Positions 63,553 to 64,000 of a DNA stretch of 64,000 nucleotides are shown here, one piece after another (the first letter of the stretch is position 1; every line of letters starts with the position of its first letter). A program made the translations under genes and the position numbers. The stretch lies in contig NZ_JAMZEC010000001.1 in the NCBI RefSeq assembly GCF_024172185.1, positions 3,472,001-3,536,000 on the forward strand, given 5' to 3'. Source of the stretch: Nonomuraea roseoviolacea subsp. carminata. Its GTDB lineage: Bacteria; Actinomycetota; Actinomycetes; Streptosporangiales; Streptosporangiaceae. The notes beneath the pieces were generated by a model. That model was not told where the DNA came from, did no database searches, and saw nothing but the letters and a program-made list of their open reading frames with translations.

Positions 63553-63981
63553 CTACAGAGTATCCGCAGCTTGTCGGGCCGCGCGCGGCTTTGCCGTGAC
63601 CGATCCGAGCCCCAGCCGGGCGGCCCGCACCGCTTCCTCCTCTTCCGGCGACAGCGGCTGCTCCCCCTTGCCGCCCACCACGTTCCGCACGTACGTGCGG
63701 GTCTCGGAGCAGCCGTTGATCGAGGTCAGTACGATGCCGTCGCCCAGACCGTTGATCATCGCGATGGAGAACGACAGGCGGCCGGCCATCTCCTCCAGGG
63801 CGTCGTACCGGCACACGGCCACGTCGCGGATGGCCCTCAGGTCGCCGGCGGTGGCGGACGCCTGCCGGACGAGCATGCGCCGGCAGTCGTCGATCTCCTC
63901 GCGCGCCCGCCGGAGCGTCAGGTAGCCCATGACCACGCCGCCCGTCGCGGCGGCGGCGCACATCCCCACGGCAATCAGCAC
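63553..63981 (-). CDS. DUF4446-family protein
   Basis: A 142-aa protein with an N-terminal transmembrane helix (VGMCAAAATGGVVMGYLTL), a short coiled region, and the DUF4446 core (VCRYDALEEMAGRLSFSIAMINGLGDGIVLTSINGCSETRTYVRNV split around residues 56-101). LSPEEEEAVRAA follows near the C terminus. The function of this family is unknown. A GTG start at 63981 is used; the true start could lie beyond the window because no in-frame stop is seen upstream. Confidence 0.8.
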   Translation of the reverse strand: MLIAVGMCAAAATGGVVMGYLTLRRAREEIDDCRRMLVRQASATAGDLRAIRDVAVCRYDALEEMAGRLSFSIAMINGLGDGIVLTSINGCSETRTYVRNVVGGKGEQPLSPEEEEAVRAARLGLGSVTAKPRAARQAADTL

Positions 63982-64000
63982 GCTACAGAGGGTAATGGGC

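Overview
The window is high-GC actinomycete DNA. Genes are dense, coding strands alternate in blocks, and GTG/TTG starts and ATGA/GTGA stop-start overlaps are common. Several encoded proteins are actinomycete markers: a mycothiol-type formaldehyde dehydrogenase, a bacterial proteasome activator, an EspI/ParA-like ATPase and a SigE-family sigma factor. The overall flavour suggests Streptosporangiales (for example Nonomuraea-like), but this is an impression and has not been tested phylogenetically.

Layout. 1-7330: FAD monooxygenase with a repeat-rich promoter, a small membrane/regulator group divergent from a medium-chain dehydrogenase, a Ser/Thr kinase and a DUF3800-like protein. 8014-12664: a tight three-gene operon (glucan-water-dikinase-like protein, MFS exporter, ATP-grasp ligase) that looks like a compact and possibly undescribed biosynthesis/export unit. 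12630-19055: a WXG100-like pair, a CehA/McbA-type metallohydrolase, a cupin, and a TetR/DHA2-exporter pair with a palindromic operator.

19233-45273: a catabolic island that accounts for nearly every step from choline and glycine betaine to pyruvate. Uptake uses a betaine ABC transporter with a double-domain permease. Choline is oxidised by a BetA-like GMC enzyme and betaine aldehyde dehydrogenase. Betaine is demethylated by a Rieske monooxygenase with its own Rieske ferredoxin and FAD reductase. Dimethylglycine dehydrogenase and heterotetrameric sarcosine oxidase then yield glycine, and GlyA and SdaA convert glycine to serine and pyruvate. One-carbon by-products are handled by an S-(hydroxymethyl)mycothiol dehydrogenase, an MBL hydrolase, PurU and a formate-dehydrogenase-like molybdoenzyme. 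An IclR regulator sits inside the island. A 17-bp motif (roughly GTTGCG-N5-CGCAAC) occurs at every main promoter of the island, in four cases as two copies exactly 19 bp apart, which defines a candidate regulon.

45454-64000: a VanY-like lipoprotein, a DyP-peroxidase cassette with two unrecognised partners, a BASS transporter, a sigma factor with a beta-propeller partner, a GH43 enzyme with a perfect LacI-type operator, a NUDIX-NYN fusion, tRNA-Ser(UGA), an EspI-like ATPase, a quinone reductase, Bpa, a HAD phosphatase, a cold-shock protein, a probably frameshifted membrane protein, serS, pheA and a DUF4446 protein.
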